Assembly: GCF_016907715.1 (NCBI RefSeq)
Contig: NZ_JAFBCM010000001.1
Location: 4,960,001-5,024,000 of the forward strand
DNA: 64,000 bases
Direction of reading: 5' to 3'
From: Tenggerimyces flavus
Lineage (GTDB): Bacteria > Actinomycetota > Actinomycetes > Propionibacteriales > Actinopolymorphaceae
Shown: positions 36,301 through 43,987 of the stretch, one piece after another
Layout of the letters: every line of letters starts with the position of its first letter
Position numbering within the stretch: the stretch's first letter is position 1
Position numbers and translations under genes: made by a program
The notes under the pieces: generated by a model
Told to the model about the DNA's origin: nothing
The model's input: only the letters and a program-made list of their open reading frames with translations
The model's database searches: none

Positions 36301-36870
36301 ATCCCGCTCACCGACGTCAAGGCGCGCTACGTGCGGCTCGATCTGTCCAAGGCAGACGGGCGATTCGCCGACTATCTGTTCCTGGACGAGGTCGCGATCT
36401 TCGGCGACCCGGCCCAGTCGACGTCCGACCTCGCGGCCGGCCGCGCGTACACAGCGACCACGAAGTGGCTCGACCCGTCGTACCCGGACAGTGGCGGCGA
36501 GTCGACCGACGGCGTGCTGGCCGGGCACTACTCCGACGGCAAGTCGTGGGCGTACGTCGCCAAGCCGGACGAGACGATCGACGCGGAGATCTCGTTCGAC
36601 CTGGGCCAGGCCCGCACGGTGAGCCTGGTCAACTTCCGTGAGTACTTCGACGGCGAGCACAAGTACGCGCCGGACAAGGTCGTCGTGTCCACGAGCACCG
36701 ACGGCACGAACTGGACCGAGAAGGGCTCGGTGACGAAGGCGTCCGACCGGTGGTTGTCGGTCGGGTTCACCGAGTCGCCGGCAAGGTACGTGAAGGTGCG
36801 TGCGACCAAGACCTACGGGTACTTCGCCGAGTACATCTTCGTTGACGAGATCGAGATCTACGGCCGTTAG
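33322..36870 (+). CDS. large secreted glycosidase-like protein with DUF4091/GH123-like domain and four discoidin-type modules
   Basis: A 1182-residue exported protein. A basic start and Leu-rich signal peptide (TLALLATFLLISSASAPAA) are followed by a catalytic-type region (about residues 40-590) with WWMHVGDEPNGA; the Asp-Glu pair resembles GH123 catalytic residues. A first F5/8 type C domain spans about 592-720 (TASSEEGRFEAKNAVDGN). Three tandem modules of about 145 residues then follow, each with ESTDG and AG(H/P) near the start and FLDE near the end. Start ATG is preceded by GGGAGG. Likely target: a complex N-acetylhexosamine glycan (inference). Confidence 0.75.
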   Translation: MRLRRLRRPPAIAATLALLATFLLISSASAPAAPAAARVTSVWTASSYENVFKDTLPTPDASSAINLTAARNEYEAAQIVLRKDQRFTIDKVALTNLTSGANTISAANLTAQFVEYEHLKANSTFGQRDPVKDLVRKAPGDFPDALSNEQTIEVPARTTQPIWIRAYVPKDTKPGIYTGTATVQTSQGNHPVPIKLDVQNVTIPDAKDSTFTTNFWQILYGALSWDEGAGDTLELFYEHERLSPEWWELITNIAKNNKQHRLNTVPLNVVQLLIGGGTTMNEDGKYAFDWTLFDKLAQTFIDQGAIKRLEGFWMHGKAYYRDYWQIEIVDKDANGKYVRGWERVESAKAKNFVDQFVPALKTHLEQKGWADKWWMHVGDEPNGAADVASYKKVASMIREHWTDVRLSDATFNQGSVEELEPIQSFLIPNEWNLDDHQQYYKDKIKAGKEVWLYNCNIPTKMYLNRFIDQPVYHQRLTMWYAYSLGVTGYLHWALNNWQYPMDQQEVRGDGWITKPDKKNNTIKSTIRLESLRDGLEERELLEQVGKLHPDLAQGIVANLVQRANRYSGDTALMERTREQLVRAAAGKPVFAEDLARTKPTTASSEEGRFEAKNAVDGNPRTSWRSARADSGAQWLQVDLGKQTQVDGVRLAWGPTYAKGYHIQLSYDGTTWTDAFTTTTGNGGEDFVGLNAKARFIKLKATASSVPTAGYTLADLEVGGYALDRENLAAGRPYTKSDAPAADHGDSGGRESTDGILAGHYSDARGYGYHLKPGDDKTVDVTVDLGAAKQVGNVKIHRYEDYEQTYSPDKVRVFTSKDGTTFVPKGTFAAANGPNGLWYDVTFPDTAARYVKVSYQKKYADGADALFLDEIEAYGPRTAGLVNFAEGRQYTKSAEPDDPYFADAGIRESTDGVIAGPFTDEYGYAFYAGNNETRNVSLTLDLKGLKALDLVQLKAYDDGFHQYSPDSVRVYTKADGGDFELQGEAAWPIGSWFDIPLTDVKARYVRLDLSKADGRFADYLFLDEVAIFGDPAQSTSDLAAGRAYTATTKWLDPSYPDSGGESTDGVLAGHYSDGKSWAYVAKPDETIDAEISFDLGQARTVSLVNFREYFDGEHKYAPDKVVVSTSTDGTNWTEKGSVTKASDRWLSVGFTESPARYVKVRATKTYGYFAEYIFVDEIEIYGR

Positions 36871-37853
36871 AACGAGACGGACTCGGTGCCTGCCTCGTTG
36901 AGGCGCCGCAGCAGCTCGGGTTCCAGGTGCAGCTCGACGCCCGCCAGTTGGGCGTCGAGCTGCTCGACCGTCCGAGCCGCGCTGACCGGGATCACGACGG
37001 GGTCGGACTGCAGCATCCAGGCGACGATCACCGCGTACGGGTTGGTACCGAGCTCGTCCGCTACCTCGAGCAGCGTCCGCATCCGCGCGGCGTTCGTGGG
37101 GTGGTCGTAGTCGAGCGGGAACGTGCGGTCGCCGTTCCAGGTATACGCGCCGTTCATCACGGGCTTGTAGCCGAGCAGCGCGAGGTCGGTCTCGACGCGG
37201 GCGTAGTCCTGCAGCTCGGGCGTGATCGTGTCGATCTGCGCCTTGTCGGGCCGCGGCCACAGGTACGTGTGCATCTGCTGGATGCAGCTGTAGCGGGGGA
37301 GCCCGAGCGAACGCGCGTGCGCACGAGCCCGTTCCAACCGCCAGAGCGCGGTGTTGCTGCAGCCGATGACGCCGACCTTGCCCTCCTGGACCAGCGCCGC
37401 CATCGTTTCCACGGTCTCCTCGAGCGGGACCGCGCGGTCGTCGATGTGGGCGTAGTACAGGTCGATCCGCTCGACGCCGAGCCGGCGCAGGTTGCCCTCG
37501 ACGCTCTGCCGAATCGCCTTACCAGCAAGGCCGGCCCAGACCTCCAGGTCGCTCGGGCGGTTCGGATCGGTGGTGAGCGCGCCGTTCTTGGTGGCGATCA
37601 CGATCTCGTCGCGGTTGCCGCGTGCCTTCAGCCAGCGGCCGATGGTCTCCTCGCTTTCGCCGCCTCGCGCGCCGGGATGCCACTGGTTGTAGCTGTCGGC
37701 GGTGTCGACGAAGGTGCCGCCGGCCTCGGCGAACCGGTCGAGCAGCGCGAACGAGTCCTGCTCGTTCCAGCCGGTGCCGAACGGGATCGTGCCGAGGCTG
37801 AACGCGGAGACGGAGAGCTTTCCGTACTCGTCGCCGATGGTGAGCTGTCGCAT
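36867..37853 (-). CDS. aldo/keto reductase
   Basis: A 328-residue NADPH-dependent oxidoreductase. The AKR tetrad is visible: Asp and Tyr in FVDTADSYNQW, Lys in IATKNG, and His in YYAHIDDR. GVIGCSNTALW and the C-terminal VIPVSAARTVEQL (cofactor site) are also typical. The start at 37853 (MRQLTIGDEYG) is chosen over 37895. It converges with the preceding glycosidase-like gene (4-bp overlap), so the two are not one transcript. Sugar or aldehyde substrate unknown. Confidence 0.88.
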   Translation of the reverse strand: MRQLTIGDEYGKLSVSAFSLGTIPFGTGWNEQDSFALLDRFAEAGGTFVDTADSYNQWHPGARGGESEETIGRWLKARGNRDEIVIATKNGALTTDPNRPSDLEVWAGLAGKAIRQSVEGNLRRLGVERIDLYYAHIDDRAVPLEETVETMAALVQEGKVGVIGCSNTALWRLERARAHARSLGLPRYSCIQQMHTYLWPRPDKAQIDTITPELQDYARVETDLALLGYKPVMNGAYTWNGDRTFPLDYDHPTNAARMRTLLEVADELGTNPYAVIVAWMLQSDPVVIPVSAARTVEQLDAQLAGVELHLEPELLRRLNEAGTESVSF

Positions 37854-37907
37854 GCCTTCGAAGCTAGCCAGCGAGGAACCAAGAGAACGGTCCACTCGGC
37901 GGCAGCG

Positions 37908-39089
37908 TCACCGGACCAATCGCAGCAGGCGCCGGCCTCGACGGGACAGGGAGAAGTCGAACGCCTTGTACAGCAGGCGGTTCAGTGGCAGATCCCATTC
38001 GCCGAGGTACTCCACGGCCTCGCCGCCGGTGCCGACCTTGAACTGGATCAGGCCGAGGTGCGGGTCGTTCTCGTCGACGGTGTCGGTGATGCCGCGCAGG
38101 TTGTAGACCGTGCAGCCGGCGGCCAGCGCGTCGGTGATCATCCGCCACTGCACGGCGTTGGAGCCGCGAACGTCCCGCTTGGCCGTGGTGGACGCGCCGA
38201 AGCTGTACCAAGCGTGGTCCCCGACGCGGACCCAGGTGGTGGCGGCGACGAGGTCGCCTTCGTGGTGGGCGAGGTAGAGCCGGATCCGATCCTTGTCCTC
38301 GGCCAGCAGCACCTCGATCATCAGCTGGAAGTAGCTCAGTGGCCGCGGCGTGAAGCCATCACGCGCCGCGGTCTCGAGGTAGATCCGATGGAAGTCGGGC
38401 AGGTCCTCGACCCCGCCCTCGGTCACGACGACGCCCGCCTTGGCGGCCTTCTTGAGGTTGCGCCGCCAGAGCTGGTTCATACCTCGCAGGAGCTGAGCCT
38501 CGTCCTTGCCGGCCAACGGAAGCTGGAAGATCCAACGCGGCTGCCCGACGGAGAATCCGCCGTCGTCGTCGTTCCGCGGCCGCCAACCCAGCCGGAGGAG
38601 CTGGGCGCCAGCCCGGTGGGCGGCGTCGTTCTGGGAGTCCGGCGGTACGTCGCTGAGCCTGCTGATCGTCGGGTCGGCGATCGCAGCCTTGATCGTCGGA
38701 GCGCTCCAGGTGCGGGTCACCGCCAGCCCACCGATCCGTACGGCGAACGCACCCGCGCTCCGAAGGTGTCGCACCAGCGGGTCGAGCCAGCTGGCCAGGT
38801 CGTCCGAGGCCCAGTCGATCGACGGCCCTTCGGGCAGGTACGCCAGCGACCGATTCGTCCTGGGCAGCCGGCGATACAGCACCAGGCCCGCGCCGACCAG
38901 CCGATCGTGGTCGTCGAACCAGCCCAGCGACTCCGAGCCCCACTCGGTCTTCACCCCGGCCCAGGCCGGGGTCTGCAGGAAGCTCACCGACGGTCGGGTC
39001 GCGTTGAACGCGACGTGCTCGCTGGTCGTGATGGCCCGTACGCGAGAGACCACAGTCGCGACTACCCGTCCCCGGCGATCAACACACAC
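37908..39089 (-). CDS. FemAB-family aminoacyltransferase (VanK/FemX-like)
   Basis: A 393-residue GNAT-fold peptidyltransferase. FemX family blocks are visible: FLQTPAWAGVKTEWG, a YLPEGPSIDW segment, MNQLWRRNLKKAAKAG and WYSFGAS. In Streptomyces coelicolor VanK adds the Gly branch to D-Lac-ending precursors and is needed for VanHAX-mediated resistance. Here it is divergent from vanH, and a VanR-type direct repeat lies between them, so a VanK role is likely (inference). The start GTG at 39089 is uncertain; downstream in-frame GTGs exist. Confidence 0.8.
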   Translation of the reverse strand: MCVDRRGRVVATVVSRVRAITTSEHVAFNATRPSVSFLQTPAWAGVKTEWGSESLGWFDDHDRLVGAGLVLYRRLPRTNRSLAYLPEGPSIDWASDDLASWLDPLVRHLRSAGAFAVRIGGLAVTRTWSAPTIKAAIADPTISRLSDVPPDSQNDAAHRAGAQLLRLGWRPRNDDDGGFSVGQPRWIFQLPLAGKDEAQLLRGMNQLWRRNLKKAAKAGVVVTEGGVEDLPDFHRIYLETAARDGFTPRPLSYFQLMIEVLLAEDKDRIRLYLAHHEGDLVAATTWVRVGDHAWYSFGASTTAKRDVRGSNAVQWRMITDALAAGCTVYNLRGITDTVDENDPHLGLIQFKVGTGGEAVEYLGEWDLPLNRLLYKAFDFSLSRRGRRLLRLVR

Positions 39090-39116
39090 ATGCGCCCGAG
39101 ACTACGAACCGGCACC

Positions 39117-39132
39117 TATCGTCGGCATATCG
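39117..39132 (+). promoter_or_regulatory. candidate VanR-binding direct repeat upstream of vanH
   Basis: TATCGTCGGCATATCG: two TATCG units at 11-bp spacing (39117 and 39128), as expected for an OmpR/PhoB-type dimer. The same arrangement occurs between vanR and the VanY-like gene. Between repeat and start codon the vanH and VanY-like leaders also share GGCAACACCGC and CTTGACTGCG. It may also serve the divergent VanK-like gene. Confidence 0.7.
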
Positions 39133-39179
39133 AAAACCGGATACACCCCGGCAACACCGCAAAGTCTTGACTGCGTCGC

Positions 39180-40220
39180 ATGGCCCACAGCGATCCCGCG
39201 CCAACAGCGTCCCGTCACGCCCGCTCGCTGGAGCCCTCGTCCGTCGCGACCGTCCCGACCACGGGCGTCACGGTCTACGGGTGCGAGCCCGACGAGGCCG
39301 GCATGTTCCACGAGCTGGCGCCGCACTTCGGCGTGGTGCTGACGATCACCGAGGCGCCGGCGGCTGAGGCCACCATCGAGCTGGCCCTCGGAAACCGCTG
39401 CATCAGCGTGGGTCACAAGACCGAGATCACGAACGCGACGCTGCTCGCGCTCAGCCAGGTCGGCGTGGAGTACATCTCCACCAGGAGCATCGGCTTCAAC
39501 CACCTCGACGTGAGCTACGCGGAGAGCGTCGGTATCGAGGTGGGGAACGTCGTCTACTCGCCCGACAGCGTTGCCGACTACACGTTGATGTTGATGCTGA
39601 TGGCGGTCCGGGACGCCAAGACGATCATCCGCCGCGCGGACATCCACGACTACCGGCTGAGCGACGTACGCGGCCGAGAGCTGCGCGACCTGACCGTCGG
39701 GGTCGTGGGAACGGGACGCATCGGCGCCGCGGTCCTGGACCGGCTGCGGGGATTCGGCTGCCGGACGCTGGCGTACGACCTCCGTCCCAAGACCTCCGCC
39801 GAGTACGTCCCGCTCGACGACTTGCTGCGGGAGAGCGACCTCGTCACGCTGCACACGCCGCTCACCGCGGACACGTACCAACTCCTGGACCGTCGACGGA
39901 TCGGGCAGCTGAAACGTGGCGCGATCGTCGTCAACACAGGGCGCGGTGCGCTGCTCGACACCGAGGCTCTCCTGCAGGCGTTGGAGGACGGCCGGCTCGG
40001 TGGCGCGGCGCTTGATGTCCTCGAAGGGGAGGAGGGCATCTTCTACGCTGACTGCAGCGACCGGCCCATGGAGAGCAAGGTGCTGGTGCGGCTGCAGGAG
40101 CTGCCGAACGTGATCGTCAGTCCTCACACGGCCTATTACACCGACCACGCGCTGAGCGACACGGTCGAGAACTCCCTCGTCAACTGCCTGAGATTCGAAA
40201 GTAGGAACCCGCGTGGATAG
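39180..40220 (+). CDS. vanH: D-lactate dehydrogenase VanH
   Basis: A 346-residue D-2-hydroxyacid dehydrogenase that reduces pyruvate to D-lactate for depsipeptide synthesis. After a 34-residue extension it reads TVYGCEPDEAGMFHELAPHF, the usual VanH start. NAD motif GVVGTGRIGAAV, Arg in ISTRSIGFNHLD, Glu in VLEGEEG and the His in SPHTAYYTDHA are present. No ribosome-binding site precedes ATG 39180, so the true start or a leaderless mode is open. The stop overlaps vanA by 8 bp. Confidence 0.92.
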   Translation: MAHSDPAPTASRHARSLEPSSVATVPTTGVTVYGCEPDEAGMFHELAPHFGVVLTITEAPAAEATIELALGNRCISVGHKTEITNATLLALSQVGVEYISTRSIGFNHLDVSYAESVGIEVGNVVYSPDSVADYTLMLMLMAVRDAKTIIRRADIHDYRLSDVRGRELRDLTVGVVGTGRIGAAVLDRLRGFGCRTLAYDLRPKTSAEYVPLDDLLRESDLVTLHTPLTADTYQLLDRRRIGQLKRGAIVVNTGRGALLDTEALLQALEDGRLGGAALDVLEGEEGIFYADCSDRPMESKVLVRLQELPNVIVSPHTAYYTDHALSDTVENSLVNCLRFESRNPRG

Positions 40221-41250
40221 GCTCAAGGTCGGCATCGTCTTCGGTGGCTGCTCCGAGGAACATCCCGTCTCCGTCAAGTCCGCCCAGCAGGTCGAGCAGC
40301 ACCTCGATGCCGAGAGGTACGAGCCGTTCTGGATCGGGATCACCAAGGACGGCGCCTGGAAGCTGTGCGACGGCCCCAGCTCGGACTGGGATACCAGCGG
40401 CCGCCCAGCCGTGCTGTCACCGGACCGGAGCGTCCACGGCCTGCTCGTGCTCGAGCAGGGGCGGCACGAGACGATCCGGCTGGACGTGGTGCTTCCCGTT
40501 CTGCACGGCAAGCTGGGTGAGGACGGCGCGATCCAGGGTCTGCTGGAGCTGGCCGGAATCCCTTATGTGGGTTGCGATATCCCGAGCTCCGCTCTGTGCA
40601 TCGACAAGTCCCTGACCTACAACGTGGTGGGGAACGCGGGCATCCCCACGCCGAGCTACTGGATCGTCGCGGCCGACGAGAACGTCGATCCCGACCAGTT
40701 CACCTACCCGATCTTCGTCAAGCCGGCCCGGTCGGGTTCGTCGTTCGGCGTCAGCAAGGTGTCCAGCCCGGAGGAACTGCCGGACGCGATGGTGACCGCA
40801 GGGGAGTTCGACTCGAAGGTGCTGATCGAAGAGGCCGTCGTCGGCAGCGAGGTGGGCTGCGCCGTCCTCGGGAACGACACCGAGCTGATCGTCGGCGAGG
40901 TGGACCAGATCCGGCTCACCCACGGCTTCTTCAAGATCCACCAGGAGGACTCGCCCGAGAGCGGCTCGGAGAACTCGACGATCATCGTTCCCGCCGACAT
41001 CCCCGCGGAGACGCGGCAGGCCGTTCAGCAGACCGCACGCGCGATCTACCGCGCCCTTGGATGCAAGGGCATCTCGAGGGTCGACATGTTCCTGCAGGAC
41101 GACGGACGGGTGCTGCTCAACGAGGTCAACACCCTGCCTGGGTTGACTTCTTACAGCCGCTACCCGCGCATGATGGAGGCTGCGGGGATCTCGTTCGCCG
41201 AGGTGATCGACCGTACCGTGTCGCTGGCCCTGACCGGCAAGATCCAGTGA
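40213..41250 (+). CDS. vanA: D-alanine--D-lactate ligase VanA
   Basis: A 345-residue ATP-grasp ligase joining D-Ala to D-lactate, the step that removes the glycopeptide target. The N-terminal GIVFGGCSEEHPVSVKSAQQ is VanA-like, the omega loop reads LTHGFFKIHQE (His rather than Tyr at the D-Lac specificity position), and LNEVNTLPGLTSYSRYP supplies metal ligands. GTG at 40213 overlaps the vanH stop. A Van-type rather than housekeeping Ddl assignment rests on the omega-loop His and the operon. Confidence 0.93.
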   Translation: MDRLKVGIVFGGCSEEHPVSVKSAQQVEQHLDAERYEPFWIGITKDGAWKLCDGPSSDWDTSGRPAVLSPDRSVHGLLVLEQGRHETIRLDVVLPVLHGKLGEDGAIQGLLELAGIPYVGCDIPSSALCIDKSLTYNVVGNAGIPTPSYWIVAADENVDPDQFTYPIFVKPARSGSSFGVSKVSSPEELPDAMVTAGEFDSKVLIEEAVVGSEVGCAVLGNDTELIVGEVDQIRLTHGFFKIHQEDSPESGSENSTIIVPADIPAETRQAVQQTARAIYRALGCKGISRVDMFLQDDGRVLLNEVNTLPGLTSYSRYPRMMEAAGISFAEVIDRTVSLALTGKIQ

Positions 41251-41855
41251 ACGACGACTTCGTCTTCGTCGACGAGGTCGTTCCCGGCGTGCGGTGGGAC
41301 GCCAAGTACGCCACCTGGGACAACTTCACCGGCAAGCCGGTGGACGGCTATCTCGCCAACCGCATCGTCGGGACGAGGGCGCTCTGCGCGGCGCTGGACG
41401 GCGCTCGGGAGAAGGCCGAGTCGCTCGGCTTCGGCCTGCTCCTGTGGGACGGGTATCGCCCGCAGCGCGCCGTGGACTGGTTCCTGCGCTGGTCGCAACA
41501 GCCGGAGGACGGCCGGACGAAGCCGCGCCACTACCCGAACATCGACCGGGCGGGGATGTTCGAGAAGGGGTACGTGTCCGCCAGGTCCGGCCACAGCCGG
41601 GGGAGCGCGGTCGACCTGACGCTGTACGACCTGGCTACCGGTGACCTCGCTCCGATGGGCGGTGACCACGACCTGATGGACTCGGTGTCCCATCACGGGG
41701 CACCAGGGGTCACGCAGGTCGAAGCGAGGAACCGGCAGTGCCTGCGTTCGCTCATGGAGGCTTCAGGATTCGATTCGTACGACTGCGAATGGTGGCACTA
41801 CACGCTGAAGCGCGAGCCGTATCCCCATACCTACTTCGACTTTCCGATCACGTAG
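41247..41855 (+). CDS. vanX: D-Ala-D-Ala dipeptidase VanX
   Basis: A 202-residue zinc dipeptidase, the same length as enterococcal VanX, that hydrolyses D-Ala-D-Ala to stop reversion to the susceptible precursor. The zinc ligands are in SGHSRGSAVDLT (His, Asp) and EWWHYTL (His, catalytic Glu). The transition-state Arg is in LLWDGYRPQRAVDWF. GTG at 41247 overlaps the vanA stop (GTGA). Confidence 0.95.
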   Translation: MNDDFVFVDEVVPGVRWDAKYATWDNFTGKPVDGYLANRIVGTRALCAALDGAREKAESLGFGLLLWDGYRPQRAVDWFLRWSQQPEDGRTKPRHYPNIDRAGMFEKGYVSARSGHSRGSAVDLTLYDLATGDLAPMGGDHDLMDSVSHHGAPGVTQVEARNRQCLRSLMEASGFDSYDCEWWHYTLKREPYPHTYFDFPIT

Positions 41856-42851
41856 ATGCCGCTCACGTTGTACGTCGACGGTGACCGGTGGCGGGCGCAT
41901 CAGCGGTCGGTCGTCGCGTCGTTCCCGGGGATTGTGCCTGTGTGCAAGGGGAACGGGTACGGGTTCGGCAACGCGCGGCTCGCGGCTGAGGCGCAGCTGT
42001 TGGGTGCGGACCTGATCGCGGTCGGCATGTACGAGGAGGTGCCCGCCGCCGCTGAGGTCTTCGACGGCGAGATCCTCGTGCTGGTGCCGTGGCGGCCGTT
42101 CGCGGAGGTCACCGAGAAGTATCCGGTGATCCACACGGTGAGCCGGTTGGCGGACCTGGAGGCGATCGCCAAGGTCACCGGGCCGAAGCCCCGCGTGGTC
42201 GTCGAGCTGCTCACGTCGATGCGACGGCACGGGATTCCTGCCGCCGAGCTCGGCCTGATCGGGCCGCTGCTCGATCGCGTGGAGTCGGTCGGCTGGGCGT
42301 TGCATCTGCCGTTGACTGCCGCGGGTGCGCATGGCGCGGAGGTCGAGCGGTGGATCGGCCGGCTGCGTGGCTCGGGGCTGCCGTTGGAGCGGTTGTTCGT
42401 GTCGCATCTGACGAGCGGCGACCTGGCGGCGTTGTCGGCGAAGCATCCGGAGCTGACGATCCGTCCGCGGGTCGGGACCGCGCTGTGGTTGAAGAAGGAC
42501 CAGCTGTACCGCGCCAAGGCGCACGTGCTGGACGTTCATCGGGTCAGGCGCGGCTCGATCGTGGTCGTCGCGGGCGGAACGGCGAACGGCATCGCGCTCG
42601 AGGCACCCAGCCAGGTCGCGGATCTTCGTACCCGGGCGAAGGTCCTCGCCGCCAGCAGCCTCGAAGCCGCCGGCCGCGCGCTGTCCCCGTACACGATCGC
42701 CGGCCGCCGACGGTGGTTCGCCGAGCCACCTCATCAGCAGGTCAGCATGATCCTCGTGCCCAGCAAGGTGAAACCCCCGAACGTCGGCGACGAGCTCGAC
42801 GTCAACGTCGGCATGACGCTGACCACGTTCGACCGGATCGTGACCAGCTAG
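41856..42851 (+). CDS. alanine-racemase-like protein lacking the catalytic tyrosine
   Basis: A 331-residue fold-type III PLP protein. The lysine region reads PVCKGNGYGFG where alanine racemase has VKANAYGHG, so the Lys is kept. The segment that normally carries the catalytic Tyr (pattern VSYG) reads GSIVVVAGGTANG, without Tyr, and the usual SMDQ reads VSMILV. Racemase activity is therefore doubtful. It follows vanX directly (stop and start abut) in the resistance operon. It might supply D-Ala by another mechanism or act as a PLP-binding regulator (inference). Confidence 0.7.
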   Translation: MPLTLYVDGDRWRAHQRSVVASFPGIVPVCKGNGYGFGNARLAAEAQLLGADLIAVGMYEEVPAAAEVFDGEILVLVPWRPFAEVTEKYPVIHTVSRLADLEAIAKVTGPKPRVVVELLTSMRRHGIPAAELGLIGPLLDRVESVGWALHLPLTAAGAHGAEVERWIGRLRGSGLPLERLFVSHLTSGDLAALSAKHPELTIRPRVGTALWLKKDQLYRAKAHVLDVHRVRRGSIVVVAGGTANGIALEAPSQVADLRTRAKVLAASSLEAAGRALSPYTIAGRRRWFAEPPHQQVSMILVPSKVKPPNVGDELDVNVGMTLTTFDRIVTS

Positions 42852-43987
42852 TGCTCGCACCTCGTATCGTCGTCGCTGGCGGTCACTCGGCCGGGCACAT
42901 CGAGCCCGCGATGAACCTCGCCGATGCCCTCCGTCGGCTGGAGCCGGCGGCAGCGATCACCGCCCTCGGCACCGTTCGCGGTCTGGACACCACGCTGATC
43001 CCGGCCCGCGGCTACCCGCTCGAGCTCATCCCGCCGGCGCCGCTGCCGCGCGAGCCGAGCCTGGACCTGCTGCGGCTGCCGATCAGGCTGCGCGACGCGG
43101 TGCGGGCGGCCGGGGCGGTGCTCGACCGCGTCCGGGCCGAGGCCGTGGTGGGCTTCGGCGGCTACGTGGCCGCGCCGGCGTACGTCGCCGCCCACAGACG
43201 CGGTCTGCCGTTCGTCGTCCACGAGGCGAACGCCCGGCCCGGAGTCGCCAACTGGCTGGCGGCCCGGATGACGACCCACGTGTTCACCGCCGGGCCGAGC
43301 GTCCGGCTGGCGCACGCGACCGCCATCGGGATCCCGCTGCGGCCGGCGATCGCCGGGCTCGACCGCTCCGGGCTGCGCGGCGAGGCCCGGCGGCGGTTCG
43401 GCCTGCGACCCGACGGGCCCGTGCTGATAGTGACCGGCGGATCGCAGGGCGCGCGGACGATCAACGTCGCTGTGTCCGCCGCGGCGGGGGAGCTGAGGGC
43501 CGCCGGCGTGCAGGTGCTGCACATCACCGGACCGAACCACGCGGTCGACGTCCCGGCCGGCGACCCGCCGTACGTCGTGGTCTCCTACGTCGACGAGATG
43601 CGGTACGCCTATGCCGCCGCGGACTTCGTGATCTGCCGGTCGGGTGCGATGACGTGCGCCGAACTCGCCGCGGTCGGCCTGCCCGCCGCGTACGTCCCCC
43701 TGCCGCTGCGCGGCGGCGAGCAGCGGCTCAACGCCGTTCCCGTCGTCAGAGCCGGCGGGGCACTGCTCGTCGACGACGCCGACCTCGACCCGGCCTGGAT
43801 CGAGACCGTCCTGCTCCCCGTTCTGAGAGATCCCGATCGCATCGCGGCGATGTCGGCGAACGCGTCGGCGGCCGGCGCACCCGACGCCGACGTCGTGCTG
43901 GCCCGGCACGTCCTCGCGGCGGTCGCCGAGCGCCGCCGCGACGTCAACTGTCGGCGTGCGGTGGCGCGACGGGCAGCCGCACCGTGA
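42851..43987 (+). CDS. MurG-like UDP-GlcNAc transferase paralogue
   Basis: A 378-residue glycosyltransferase of the MurG family: VVAGGHSAGHIEPAMNLADA (usual GGGTGGH-x2-PA), VVGFGGYVAAPAYVAAHRRG, VVHEANARPGVAN, VTGGSQGARTIN and the C-terminal CRSGAMTCAELAAVGLPA. It may load GlcNAc onto D-Lac-ending lipid I. It starts one base inside the racemase-like stop and overlaps vanS (convergent) by 44 bp. A second MurG in a van operon is uncommon; the division-cluster copy is expected elsewhere in the genome. Confidence 0.8.
   Translation: MLAPRIVVAGGHSAGHIEPAMNLADALRRLEPAAAITALGTVRGLDTTLIPARGYPLELIPPAPLPREPSLDLLRLPIRLRDAVRAAGAVLDRVRAEAVVGFGGYVAAPAYVAAHRRGLPFVVHEANARPGVANWLAARMTTHVFTAGPSVRLAHATAIGIPLRPAIAGLDRSGLRGEARRRFGLRPDGPVLIVTGGSQGARTINVAVSAAAGELRAAGVQVLHITGPNHAVDVPAGDPPYVVVSYVDEMRYAYAAADFVICRSGAMTCAELAAVGLPAAYVPLPLRGGEQRLNAVPVVRAGGALLVDDADLDPAWIETVLLPVLRDPDRIAAMSANASAAGAPDADVVLARHVLAAVAERRRDVNCRRAVARRAAAP

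Noticed and set aside
39165-39170. TTGACT as the -35 of vanH
   Set aside because: It is only 12 bp from the start codon and no -10 can fit before it; conservation with the VanY-like leader is noted separately.
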